Below are positions 28,101-36,197 of a stretch of 64,000 nucleotides of DNA, piece by piece (position 1 is the stretch's first letter; every line of letters begins with the position of its first letter). The notes under the pieces were generated by a model, which saw nothing but the letters and a program-made list of their open reading frames with translations, was not told the origin of the DNA and did no database searches. The position numbers and the translations under genes were made by a program. Origin of the DNA: Myxococcota bacterium (GTDB taxonomy: Bacteria > Myxococcota_C > UBA6777); assembly GCA_023150835.1 (NCBI GenBank), contig JAKLKB010000017.1, forward strand, positions 1 to 64,000, in the 5' to 3' direction.

Positions 28101-29350
28101 TGGCTTTTCACGAAAGCGCCAGAGTTAGCGTGTTTCAAACCTTGTTTTGCTGGATAGATCGGGGGGAACCGCCTTGGCTTTTCACGAAAGCGCCAGAGTT
28201 AGCGTGTTTCAAACCTTGTTTTGCTGGATAGATCGGGGGGAACACGTACAGAAAGCCCGATACGAGGAGTTTGAGTCGGGTTTCAAACCTTGTTTTGCTG
28301 GATAGATCGGGGGGAACGGGCTTCTTGGCGTGTCAGGTTGTTCCAGTTGCCCGTTTCAAACCTTGTTTTGCTGGATAGATCGGGGGGAACTTGCGAGAGG
28401 TAGCCTTTTTTTGCTGCCTCAAGATTCGGTTTCAAACCTTGTTTTGCTGGATAGATCGGGGGGAACGATACCATCGGTTCAGCTCAAGGGGCTTGGACGG
28501 ATGTTTCAAACCTTGTTTTGCTGGATAGATCGGGGGGAACGCGCGCCAAATGGGAGTGACTCGTCGCTGCAACTCTGTTTCAAACCTTGTTTTGCTGGAT
28601 AGATCGGGGGGAACTCTGTGACTGCGGGTGTCGCATGAACCACCATATCAGGTTTCAAACCTTGTTTTGCTGGATAGATCGGGGGGAACTTTACGCGGGA
28701 AATTCAACCCCGTGCATTAGTGCTAAGTTTCAAACCTTGTTTTGCTGGATAGATCGGGGGGAACCAGCTTAATGCTACTTTTTGGGAATGGTTGAACGCG
28801 TTTCAAACCTTGTTTTGCTGGATAGATCGGGGGGAACAACCTTTTAAAGGTTGTCCACGAAAGTCCTTTGCAGTTTCAAACCTTGTTTTGCTGGATAGAT
28901 CGGGGGGAACTTGTGATATAGGCGCTTGTGGCGACAGACTGATCTTGTTTCAAACCTTGTTTTGCTGGATAGATCGGGGGGAACAATGAGCGAAGTTAGC
29001 GAATCGTCCGCCTTTTTCGTGTTTCAAACCTTGTTTTGCTGGATAGATCGGGGGGAACGCTGGATGTGCCACCCCCAGATGTCTGCGGTTTTTGCGTTTC
29101 AAACCTTGTTTTGCTGGATAGATCGGGGGGAACCCGATAGCTTCGTCTGCCGTCTCTTGATCTACGTGTTTCAAACCTTGTTTTGCTGGATAGATCGGGG
29201 GGAACGAGCGTTTGGATATCTGCGCGTTGATCTCTCGAAGTTTCAAACCTTGTTTTGCTGGATAGATCGGGGGGAACTAGGGTTGGCCATGTCGAAAGAG
29301 CGCGCCATCGCGGTTTCAAACCTTGTTTTGCTGGATAGATCGGGGGGAAC
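25187..29350 (-). CRISPR. CRISPR array, 57 repeats of 38 bp and 56 spacers of 34-38 bp
   Basis: The repeat begins GTTTCAAACCTTGTTTTGC and ends ATAGATCGGGGGGAAC on the plus strand. All 57 copies from 25187 to 29350 appear identical. Spacers average 35.7 bp and are unrelated to each other, except two adjacent ones (28097-28131 and 28170-28205) that are the same sequence. The reverse complement of the repeat ends in TTTGAAAC, close to the ATTGAAAC-type 5' tag of type I-B crRNAs, so transcription is probably leftwards from a leader at about 29351-29530. The neighbouring cas genes are type I-B. The repeat contains no stop in several frames, so the array generates many meaningless ORFs. Confidence 0.98.
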
Positions 29351-29537
29351 CCCAGAATCGACGTATCTGTTTTGTTTCACACATTGTTTTGCTGTTTTCT
29401 CAGAGCCTTGTTTTGTTGGATGTGGGTTAGTGAACGGATTTATTCTTTTGTAAAAGAACGGATCCAGAGACTATCTAAATCGCCGATTTTATAAAAGAAT
29501 AGCAAATCCATTTGGATCTGTCAAATAATTTTTCACC
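29351..29537 (-). promoter_or_regulatory. Probable CRISPR leader, with repeat-derived half-sites
   Basis: This is an AT-rich segment adjoining the array, on the side predicted to be the leader. On the plus strand GTTTCACACATTGTTTTGCTG at 29374 and AGCCTTGTTTTGTTGGAT near 29404 are diverged copies of one half of the repeat. Between the last intact repeat and the first half-site is only 23 bp, shorter than any spacer. A perfect TTCTTTT-GT-AAAAGAA inverted repeat lies at 29443-29458. I cannot assign a promoter with confidence. Confidence 0.6.
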
Positions 29538-29880
29538 AGAGAGAAGTTGCTTAGAAGTGGCAGGCGAGGAAGGAAACAGAGAGAGAAGTCGCCTCGAAGC
29601 GGCAGGCGAGGAAGGAAACAGAGAGAGAAGTTGCTTAGAAGCGGCAGGCGAGGAAGGAAACAGAGAGAGAAGTTGCTTAGAAGCGGCAGGCGAGGAAGGA
29701 AACAGAGAGAGAAGTCGCCTCGAAGCGGCAGGCGAGGAAGGAAACAGAGAGAGAAGTCGCCTCGAAGCGGCAGGCGAGGAAGGAAACAGAGAGAGAAGTT
29801 GCTTAGAAGCGGCAGGCGAGGAAGAAAACAGAGAGAGAAGTCGCCTCGAAGCGGCAGGCGAGGAAAAAAACAGAGAGAAG
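29538..29880. repeat. 42-bp minisatellite, eight units in two variants
   Basis: Eight 42-bp units share AGCGGCAGGCGAGGAAGG and AAACAGAGAGAGAAGT. They differ at one site: TTGCTTAGAA (T) or CGCCTCGAAG (C). The order from 29538 is T-C-T-T-C-C-T-C. It lies between the CRISPR leader and the 3' end of the 243-aa gene. It stays open in several frames on both strands, but no ribosome site supports translation. Confidence 0.93.
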
Positions 29881-29904
29881 CCCAACAAGCCGCCCAACGT
29901 CGCG

Positions 29905-30636
29905 TCAAGGCTTCTTTTTGCTGTCGAGTTTCGCAAGTTCGTCTTCGTAAGTTTTGAACAGAAACGCGAGCCGCTCTGGTTGTTCAAAAAGAGCAAGCGA
30001 CGCGGATTGTTGGAGCGCACGCAACAGTCGATAGAAACGGAGGCGGGCTTGTTGCTCGGCGCGTGTGTTTTTTGCGGTGGGTTGTTTGCTTTGATGTTCC
30101 AGCGCGGCGAGTTGGTTGATGAGCGCTTCCATCTCAAGGCCCACGTCAGCAAGGTTTTGGATAAGCTGCGCAGCAGAAAAGGTTTCTGCACCGAGTGAAA
30201 GAGTAAAGGAAGAAAGCTCTTGTTTGAGAGCAGGTTGCAAGAGAAGTTCTCCGATGCGGATGGCTTCGCCAGCTTCTTTGTCGAAGGACTCGTTGACGAT
30301 CTTGAGCCGTGTGGGGAAAAGTTGCTGTTGAAGTTCACGCCAACGCTGTTTGGCGGGATCGGTGGAAGCAAGATACGCACCCGTTTCGAGGAGATAAAAA
30401 AGAGCGCGGCGCAAGAGATCATGCCGCGCATCCAAGGCATGAAGAGACTCGCGCAAGAGGGCTTCTTGTTTGGATAGATGGGCTGGGTTGGGCGCGCTTT
30501 CGATGAGGGTTTGTCTGGTCTGTTCGATCTCTGGGATGAAGACTTGCAAAACAGGATGAAGAGACAAAACCTGTTCGCCTTCTTTGAGGAAATAAGCGCA
30601 GATAACGATCATGGAAGAAACGCTGAGTTTTCGCAT
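29905..30636 (-). CDS. Hypothetical helical protein downstream of cas4
   Basis: The product is 243 aa. The ATG at 30636 has AGGAG 8 bases upstream; the TTG one codon earlier is unlikely. After a short hydrophobic N-terminus (VSSMIVICAYFL), the protein is almost wholly predicted helix with heptad-like Leu spacing: EIEQTRQTLIESAPN, LLRRALFYLLETGAY, FSAAQLIQNLADVGLEMEAL. It ends in an Arg/Gln-rich helix and a Lys tail. I recognise no Cas family or nuclease motif. It lies 222 bp downstream of cas4 on the same strand, between the adaptation genes and the array, so it may be a co-transcribed accessory or an unrelated passenger. The minisatellite begins 24 bp after its stop. Confidence 0.72.
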   Translation of the reverse strand: MRKLSVSSMIVICAYFLKEGEQVLSLHPVLQVFIPEIEQTRQTLIESAPNPAHLSKQEALLRESLHALDARHDLLRRALFYLLETGAYLASTDPAKQRWRELQQQLFPTRLKIVNESFDKEAGEAIRIGELLLQPALKQELSSFTLSLGAETFSAAQLIQNLADVGLEMEALINQLAALEHQSKQPTAKNTRAEQQARLRFYRLLRALQQSASLALFEQPERLAFLFKTYEDELAKLDSKKKP

Positions 30637-30858
30637 CAAAGAGACTCCTGTGGATGGAAGCGAGCGGGCGCGATGACGAGAGGAAGTGGCCGCTCGTCAT
30701 CGTGAAAGCTCCTGTTGAAGCGGTATGAAGGAGCGAACCGATGGTGTCGATAGGGTGATGAGGCGGAGTTGATCGAGTTGTGGAGACCATGCCCAGTTGG
30801 ATGGTGGAGAGAGATAACATAGGAAAGAGGGAAAAAGCAAGCACCAAAAGCCGAGCGG

Positions 30859-31551
30859 TCAAACATGTGTGCAGATGTTTTTGTAGCAGCAATCAAGACA
30901 AGGCTGGGTAGTGGCAGCAGGGGGAGGGAAGAAGCCTTGTGTGCGGATGCGAAGCATGGTGTTGATCGAGCGATCGAGGAAAGCAAAAGCGTTTGCATCC
31001 AAAGGAACCTCGACGAAGTGGTTTTGGCTGCGGACGTAAACGAGAAAGCCACGAGATACAGGCTTGTCAAAGTTTTCTTGGATCAGCCGAGCGTAAAAGG
31101 CGAGTTGTAAAAGATAAGTGTCGCGGACGCGCTCTTTCCAGACAGACCACTTATAATCAAGCGGAGCGGCAGAACCATCTTCGAGGAAAAGAACTTCGTC
31201 GATCTCACCAGCAAGTCGGCCTTGTTGGCCGTAAAGTTTGACAGCGATCTTTCGATCCACGCAACCGATTTTTTTGCGGAGATAGCGAAGGTTGACTTGC
31301 TGCTTTTCTTCGTGGACTTCGCGGCCTTTGAGGACAAGGGCGCGCTTTTCTTGATGTTCGGGGATATCGAGAAATTGCTCGAAATAAGTGAACCGAGGGC
31401 AAAATCCATAAGCGAGCAGATCGGTTGCACAGACGGCAGCTTCCGTCCACCAAGGCAAGGGGGCGGGGTGCTCTTGGGGAGGTGCCGCTGGAGGTTGAGG
31501 TGCGGCAAGGATCTGCGGGTGGGGATGTGGAGCGGAGGGGGGTGTAGTCAT
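30859..31551 (-). CDS. cas4: Cas4, RecB-like Fe-S nuclease of CRISPR adaptation
   Basis: The product is 230 aa from the ATG at 31551, which has GGAGAGATCC upstream; the longer in-frame start adds 79 unrelated residues. After a Pro/His-rich N-terminus (1-35), the RecB-nuclease motifs are visible: His 80, the Asp of GEIDEV (118), LDYKW (Asp 132, Lys 134) and QLAFY (Gln 149). Four cysteines for a 4Fe-4S cluster are Cys 51 (GFCPRF) and the C-terminal cluster CLDCCYKNIC (218-227). Cas4 trims prespacers and helps select PAM-containing ends together with Cas1-Cas2. It follows cas2 by 97 bp on the same strand. Confidence 0.95.
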   Translation of the reverse strand: MTTPPSAPHPHPQILAAPQPPAAPPQEHPAPLPWWTEAAVCATDLLAYGFCPRFTYFEQFLDIPEHQEKRALVLKGREVHEEKQQVNLRYLRKKIGCVDRKIAVKLYGQQGRLAGEIDEVLFLEDGSAAPLDYKWSVWKERVRDTYLLQLAFYARLIQENFDKPVSRGFLVYVRSQNHFVEVPLDANAFAFLDRSINTMLRIRTQGFFPPPAATTQPCLDCCYKNICTHV

Positions 31552-31648
31552 GGATCTCTCCGGATAGGTTGTTGACAAAGAGAGGGTATGTTCGGGGCTA
31601 CCGTGCTCGCCCTGCTCTTGCGGGATGTTGAGGGCAAAGGAAAGCCGT

Positions 31649-31939
31649 TTAAAAGAAAAGTTCGTTGATCTGATCCGTGACGAGGCGGCGGTCAAAGTCT
31701 TTGCCGACAACGCGCATCTTTTCAAAGTCGTCAAGGGAAAGAGGGACAAGATAGATGCGATCGGTTTCGGGCTGTATCCATGTTTCAAAGAGCAAAAGTA
31801 GCTCGGAGAGGCGTGGAGATTCGAGGCAGCCGAGGAAGACGCTTTCTTGGACGCGATAAAGGCCCGAACGTTGGCATTGTTTGGCGACGCGATTTCGAGC
31901 GTTGTCGTCGGAGATATCGTAGATAATCCATGTGAGCAT
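31649..31939 (-). CDS. cas2: Cas2, structural partner of the CRISPR integrase
   Basis: The product is 96 aa, typical of Cas2. The first strand carries the conserved Asp (MLTWIIYDISDDNARNRVAK, Asp 8). The central segment GLYRVQESVFLGCL matches the Cas2 ferredoxin-like core (usual 'R.Q.SVF'). It dimerises and bridges two Cas1 dimers during spacer integration. It starts 11 bp downstream of cas1, so the two are translated from one transcript; cas4 follows. Confidence 0.96.
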   Translation of the reverse strand: MLTWIIYDISDDNARNRVAKQCQRSGLYRVQESVFLGCLESPRLSELLLLFETWIQPETDRIYLVPLSLDDFEKMRVVGKDFDRRLVTDQINELFF

Positions 31940-31950
31940 GAGGGAACCCC

Positions 31951-33042
31951 CTAGAATTCTTGGACGTCCATGTGCCAGCCGTGTGGTGTGAGTTGGCCTT
32001 GGAGGAATAGATTGGCGAGGCGATGGGCTTCTTGTTGTGGGATGTTGGCGCGAGAGAGGTTGCGTTTTTTGTGTCGAATGGTCTCGCTGAGATGTTCGTT
32101 GAAGGCGGGGAGGAGGAGTTTTTTACCAGCCTCGTTGAGGAAGACGCCTTCGGGCTTGTGGTCGAAATGTTCGCTTTGGGCCTTGAGTCGGGTGAAGAGG
32201 TAGGTGACGACTTGGTCAGCCCAAGAACGGAAAGGCTCGATCAGATCGCAGACGAGAGCGGGTCGATGGGGATCTTCGGTGTGAAAGAGACCGACATAGG
32301 GGTCGAGGCCGGCGAGCAGGCAAGCGCGTTCGATGCGGCTGTATAGGATGCCGTAGGCGTAATTGAGCATCGCATTAAAGGGATCGCGAGCGGGTCGGCG
32401 GGTACGGGCTTCAAAGCGATAACCGGCGGGGAGGAGTTCGGAAAGGCAACGGAAATAGGCTTGTGCGGCTTTGCCTTCAAAGCCCATGATCAGGGCGCGA
32501 AGAGCAGAGAGGCATTCGGCGTGTGGATGGGCGAGCGAGAGAGGTGTAGGAGAGAAGGGAGGATGTTCTTCGAGGAGGTCTTGGAGATCCGAAGAGAGGA
32601 GTCCATGGATCTGCTGTGAAGAATCATCACAGAGGGCGATAGCGTCGAGAAAGGGGGACTGGTTTTGCGGTCGGGCATCGGCGAGCTTGCGGAGGAATCG
32701 GCGCTGTGCTTGGATCTTTTCGCAGACAAATTCAGCGCCGAGACGGAAGCCGTAGGCAGAAGAAGAGAGAGAGAGCTGTTTTCTGCGGAGAGTGGCGTTT
32801 CGTCCTTGGCGTGCATACCAAAAGCGACCGATAGGATCGCCAAACTTATCGAGGATGGCGAGGTCGATGTTGTGTTCCATTGCGAGGACGATGGCTTGGG
32901 AAGTGATTTGGGCGTAGTGAGCGACAACGATGCTTTGGACTTTGAGGGGAGAGAGGAGCTTTTTTTGGTCGTCTTTGCGAAGAAGAAAGCAGTTATTTTC
33001 TTGGGCGAGAAGGACGCCGGGGCTGGTGAGAAGTAGCTGCAT
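31951..33042 (-). CDS. cas1: Cas1, CRISPR integrase
   Basis: The product is 363 aa from the ATG at 33042 with AAAGGAG upstream; the longer open frame adds 162 residues unrelated to Cas1 and is rejected. The N-terminal beta domain begins MQLLLTSPGVLLAQENNCFL. The helical catalytic domain holds the metal-binding triad: Glu 189 (GFEGKAAQAYF), His 254 (GLFHTED) and Asp 266 with Glu 269 (VCDLIEPF). NAMLNYAYGILYSRIERA precedes the His, as in the family. It is the first gene of the minus-strand adaptation operon and diverges from the effector operon across a 168-bp region. Confidence 0.97.
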   Translation of the reverse strand: MQLLLTSPGVLLAQENNCFLLRKDDQKKLLSPLKVQSIVVAHYAQITSQAIVLAMEHNIDLAILDKFGDPIGRFWYARQGRNATLRRKQLSLSSSAYGFRLGAEFVCEKIQAQRRFLRKLADARPQNQSPFLDAIALCDDSSQQIHGLLSSDLQDLLEEHPPFSPTPLSLAHPHAECLSALRALIMGFEGKAAQAYFRCLSELLPAGYRFEARTRRPARDPFNAMLNYAYGILYSRIERACLLAGLDPYVGLFHTEDPHRPALVCDLIEPFRSWADQVVTYLFTRLKAQSEHFDHKPEGVFLNEAGKKLLLPAFNEHLSETIRHKKRNLSRANIPQQEAHRLANLFLQGQLTPHGWHMDVQEF

Positions 33043-33210
33043 GGTAGACTCCTTTGGAGCAGGTTTGTGTTGAAGGGTGCGCGATCTTGACCGGAGAAAG
33101 AAACGAAGGAGAGGCGCGGATTCTGACAAAGCGAAAAAAAAGGCTTGCGAAAGGGAAAGGATCGGTTTAAAACGAAAGGCACGAAAAAAAGCGAATCGGT
33201 GGAGGAACGG
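33043..33210. promoter_or_regulatory. Divergent intergenic region between cas1 and cas6
   Basis: The 168 bp between the two cas operons must hold both promoters if the genes are not read from outside. It contains a purine-rich stretch and short A-runs but no pair of -35/-10 boxes I can defend. The cas6 ribosome site (GGAGGA at 33201) is at its end. Confidence 0.45.
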
Positions 33211-33909
33211 GTGGCACAGGAAAACGTGAGCGAAGCGAAAGAAGTGGAGTTGGTGACGGTGCGGCTGCGTTTTAACGAGGATCTGCCATCGTTTCCGCCG
33301 CGAGCGAACTTGTTGCGAGGTGCGGTATGTCGTTGGTATCCAGAGGAAGGACTGTTGCACCAACACGAGGAAGGAAGGACAGCGTATCGTTATCCGCAGG
33401 TGCAGTTTCGTTGGCGGGATGGGCGTGGCTGGATCATCGGTGTGGGTGAAGGGGCGCATCTGGTGTTGCGGTTGCAGTTGTTGAGGCGGCTGCTGGTGTT
33501 GGGGGAATATGTGCGTCGGGTAGAACAAGTGGATATAGAGACGCGGTTGGTACGGTTGGAGGAGAGCGAGTGGGAAGAGCGTTATCGGTTGTGGTCGCCG
33601 CTGTTGCTATTTAATCAAGAGCGTTATCGAGATTATCTGGGGATGGACGAAGAAGGGCAGCAGCATGAGCGGGATCGGCTGTTGCGGAGCCAGATGTTGA
33701 TGATGTTGAAGGGTCTAGGAGTGTGGATAGATTGGGAGTTGGGAGCGCGATTGCAGGTGGAGCGAGAGGTGTATGTGACGCACAAAGGGGTGAAGATGTT
33801 AGGATTTATGGGAGAAGTGCAGACCAATTTAAAGATGCCGAGCCATTTAGCGGCAGGGCGCTCGATCTCGCATGGCTTCGGATGGATGGTGTCGGTAGAG
33901 GATCTGTAA
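33211..33909 (+). CDS. cas6: Cas6-family crRNA-processing endonuclease
   Basis: The product is 232 aa. The GTG at 33211 is chosen because GGAGGA lies four bases upstream; a TTG at 33145 would add 22 Lys/Arg-rich residues without a ribosome site. The N-terminal part has a ferredoxin-like start (VELVTVRLRFNEDL) and the YPQVQFRWRDGRGWIIGVGE region. The C-terminal part ends with the Gly-containing segment AAGRSISHGFGWM, the position of the glycine-rich loop in Cas6. It fits the Cas6b form found in type I-B loci that lack a canonical C-terminal loop. It would cut the repeat RNA to leave the TTTGAAAC tag. First gene of the effector operon; 144 bp separate it from cas8b. Confidence 0.85.
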   Translation: MAQENVSEAKEVELVTVRLRFNEDLPSFPPRANLLRGAVCRWYPEEGLLHQHEEGRTAYRYPQVQFRWRDGRGWIIGVGEGAHLVLRLQLLRRLLVLGEYVRRVEQVDIETRLVRLEESEWEERYRLWSPLLLFNQERYRDYLGMDEEGQQHERDRLLRSQMLMMLKGLGVWIDWELGARLQVEREVYVTHKGVKMLGFMGEVQTNLKMPSHLAAGRSISHGFGWMVSVEDL

Positions 33910-34053
33910 TCGGCGGAGGATCTGTAGCTGGCAACGGGAAGAATTTGGGTTGGAAGAGGGATTTTGTCAGAAAGCAACAGGCCGCAGCGTTAGAGGGATG
34001 AGGTTCGAAGGAAAAAGAGCAAGATCAGCGGAAAAGGAAAGTGAGGAGCGGCG

Positions 34054-36138
34054 ATGTTTGGCGATATGCGTATGTTGGGGTTGTATTTTTTAGCGCAGAA
34101 ATTAGAGGTTGCTGAGGATGCGGATGTAGAGGCGTGGTATCAAGATATCCGTGAAAAAGAACGAGAGAAATTATTTCCGTATTTGGTGGAGGCGAGCGAG
34201 AAGATCGAACGCGGGTATGTGTTGTGGGCGGATCCAGAAGAGGAGGATCTAGCGCATCTTACGGCGGAAGAGTTGGGAGAAGAGGCGCGCAAAAAATATC
34301 CATTCAATCAGCCGACGGGTTCGCAATCGGCCCAATTGGGACCCGTGTTAAAGAGGACTTACGCAAAGGAAAAAGGGGCGGGCCCGAGCGCAAAGATTTT
34401 GGGAACAACGATGAAAGCGTTCGAGGAGATCGCGAACAGCGGGGAGGCGTGGTCGGGATATTTTGGGGAGGTTGTGGCGTTGTTGCGGCGTCGGAGGCTA
34501 CGGGTGGGTGAGAAGACGGTGGTGGTGGAGGGAGAACGGACGTTGTTGGAGGAAGCGGTGGAACGGATCGACGAGAAAAAAGGGACGGTTTTTTTGGCGG
34601 TGAAAGATCAGCAACGTCGCCTGCCGGGGGAAGTACCGGAGTATAAGGCTTATTTGAGCAAAGCACTCCAGCAATCGAAATACGCAACGATGGAAGCATC
34701 CTCGAAAAAAGGTTGCGTTTGCGCGATGTGCGGTGTGTTGGGTGAAGTGTATCCAAACGCCTTGAAGGGTGCGGGATTGAATTTTTTAAATGCAGATCGA
34801 CAAGGTGCCTTTCCGTCGTTGTTGCAGTCGAATGCTTGGAAGGCTTTCGCGCTGTGTTCGGGCTGTGCGGATCTGCTGTATGTATACAAAAATCATGTGG
34901 CGAGTGGGTTTCGAGCGCATCTGGCGGGAGAAGCAGCGCTGGTGATCCCGCATCTGGTGGGAGAGGTAAAGAACAGAAAAAAATGGATGAGGAGTTTAGA
35001 GCAATATCTGCGGCAGATCCAAAAGGGGGATGTGCATCGTTTGGAAGACAATCTGTTGAAATTTTTTGAGAAAGAAGAAGCGGTGGGTTCGGTGACGATC
35101 GTGTGGTTGGAGTTTGGCCAATTGATCGAAAAGCCGAAAGGGATGTTGGTGGATATCTTGCCGTCGCGTTTGGGGGAATTATCGAGAAAGATAGCAGAGG
35201 TGAACGAGAGTTGGAAAGCACCAGAGGTGCTGGTGTTTCCAAGGGAGATCCCCGAAAGTTATCAGATGGATCTGCATCAGAACGTATTAAAAGAACTGTT
35301 CAATCGACCGGGCGGAAAAAGTGCGAATGCGAAGAGCGATAGCGAGCGTTTGGGGGTATTGCGTCGTGAATTGTTGGGAGGGCTGTTGTACAAGCGAGCG
35401 TTAGAGGAGCGGCGGTTTTGGCAGGAGTGGTTGTTGACAGCGCAAGAATATCTGCGGGCGTGGGGGCAACAACAAAGTCCAAGCATCGGGTATTTTCTTA
35501 GTGAACCCCCATCGGCAGCGGTGATGGCGGAAAAGAAGGCGAAAAAACAGTCGGCGAAGAAAAGATCGCAAGCAGAGGGAGCGGAGGAAGGGAGTCCGTT
35601 GACGGAAAAGAAGGGCGGTCCGGCGTGGATGACGCTGGGTGGCTGGGTGAGGCATATTGCGCGGTACGTGTATTTTTTACGAAGCGAAGGGGTGTTTGAG
35701 ATGAAGGAGAGTGCGTACGAGCCGAGAGCAGAGGTGTTGAAGCCTTATTTGGGTGTGAAGAGCGGGATAGACAGCGACGAAAAAGCGTTTGCGTTTTTGT
35801 TGGGCGTGTTGTTTGGCAAGCTGTTGTCGGTGCAAGCGGGGCGAGGTGTGAATGTGGCGGCGAATGCGTTGACGTGGCTGAAAAGGTTAACGCTGCGTGG
35901 TCGGGATCTGCCTGAGTTGTACACGAACATCAGCGCGAAGCTGACGGATTATGGGACAGATGCAAGCGAGGCAGTTCGTGGGGTGTTGGCGGATGTTTCG
36001 GCGTTGGGTGTGCGATTGGGGAGTGAGATCGAGTTGGAGCAGACGCAGACGTGTTATTTTTTGCTGTTGGGGAAAGCGTTGTCAGCGCAGATCTTGCCGT
36101 CGGCAAAGCAGAAAGAAAAAGACGAGTCAGAGTCCTAA
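34054..36138 (+). CDS. cas8b: Cas8b, large subunit of the type I-B Cascade
   Basis: The product is 694 aa; the ATG is preceded by GAGGAGCGGCG. A zinc-finger is formed by Cys 223/Cys 226 (CAMC) and Cys 268/Cys 271 (CSGC), the arrangement seen in the Csh1/TM1802 group of Cas8b. The region between them and the following YVYKNHVASGFRAHLAGEAA also fit that group. A Lys/Ala-rich, probably flexible segment lies near residues 490-520 (MAEKKAKKQSAKKRSQ). Cas8b recognises the PAM and helps open target DNA. It sits 59 bp upstream of cas7, as in Csh-type loci (cas8b-cas7-cas5-cas3). Confidence 0.92.
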   Translation: MFGDMRMLGLYFLAQKLEVAEDADVEAWYQDIREKEREKLFPYLVEASEKIERGYVLWADPEEEDLAHLTAEELGEEARKKYPFNQPTGSQSAQLGPVLKRTYAKEKGAGPSAKILGTTMKAFEEIANSGEAWSGYFGEVVALLRRRRLRVGEKTVVVEGERTLLEEAVERIDEKKGTVFLAVKDQQRRLPGEVPEYKAYLSKALQQSKYATMEASSKKGCVCAMCGVLGEVYPNALKGAGLNFLNADRQGAFPSLLQSNAWKAFALCSGCADLLYVYKNHVASGFRAHLAGEAALVIPHLVGEVKNRKKWMRSLEQYLRQIQKGDVHRLEDNLLKFFEKEEAVGSVTIVWLEFGQLIEKPKGMLVDILPSRLGELSRKIAEVNESWKAPEVLVFPREIPESYQMDLHQNVLKELFNRPGGKSANAKSDSERLGVLRRELLGGLLYKRALEERRFWQEWLLTAQEYLRAWGQQQSPSIGYFLSEPPSAAVMAEKKAKKQSAKKRSQAEGAEEGSPLTEKKGGPAWMTLGGWVRHIARYVYFLRSEGVFEMKESAYEPRAEVLKPYLGVKSGIDSDEKAFAFLLGVLFGKLLSVQAGRGVNVAANALTWLKRLTLRGRDLPELYTNISAKLTDYGTDASEAVRGVLADVSALGVRLGSEIELEQTQTCYFLLLGKALSAQILPSAKQKEKDESES

Positions 36139-36197
36139 ATTCGGTTTATTGAGGCACGTAGGGCATTTGTGATTGGACAAAAAGAGAGGAAAAGGCG

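Noticed and set aside
25187-29350. Rightward (plus-strand) transcription of the array
   Set aside because: The plus-strand repeat ends GGGGGGAAC, unlike known type I-B tags. The reverse complement ends TTTGAAAC, and the truncated repeat at the left end fits a trailer. Not proven, but the leftward reading is favoured.
25202-29453. Many ORFs of 60-220 aa on both strands with repeated FQTLFCWIDRGE or PPDLSSKTRFET segments
   Set aside because: They are readings of the CRISPR repeat in frames that happen to lack stops; the variable parts are spacers.
29512-30198. A 228-aa plus-strand ORF made of 14-residue units (LEAAGEEGNRERS)
   Set aside because: It is the translation of the 42-bp minisatellite followed by the antisense of the 243-aa gene. 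The only start is a TTG without a ribosome site. Minus-strand frames over the same repeat are equally open.
31951-33528. 525-residue Cas1
   Set aside because: Residues before the MQLLLTSPG start are unlike Cas1 and overlap the divergent cas6 gene; AAAGGAG precedes the internal ATG at 33042.
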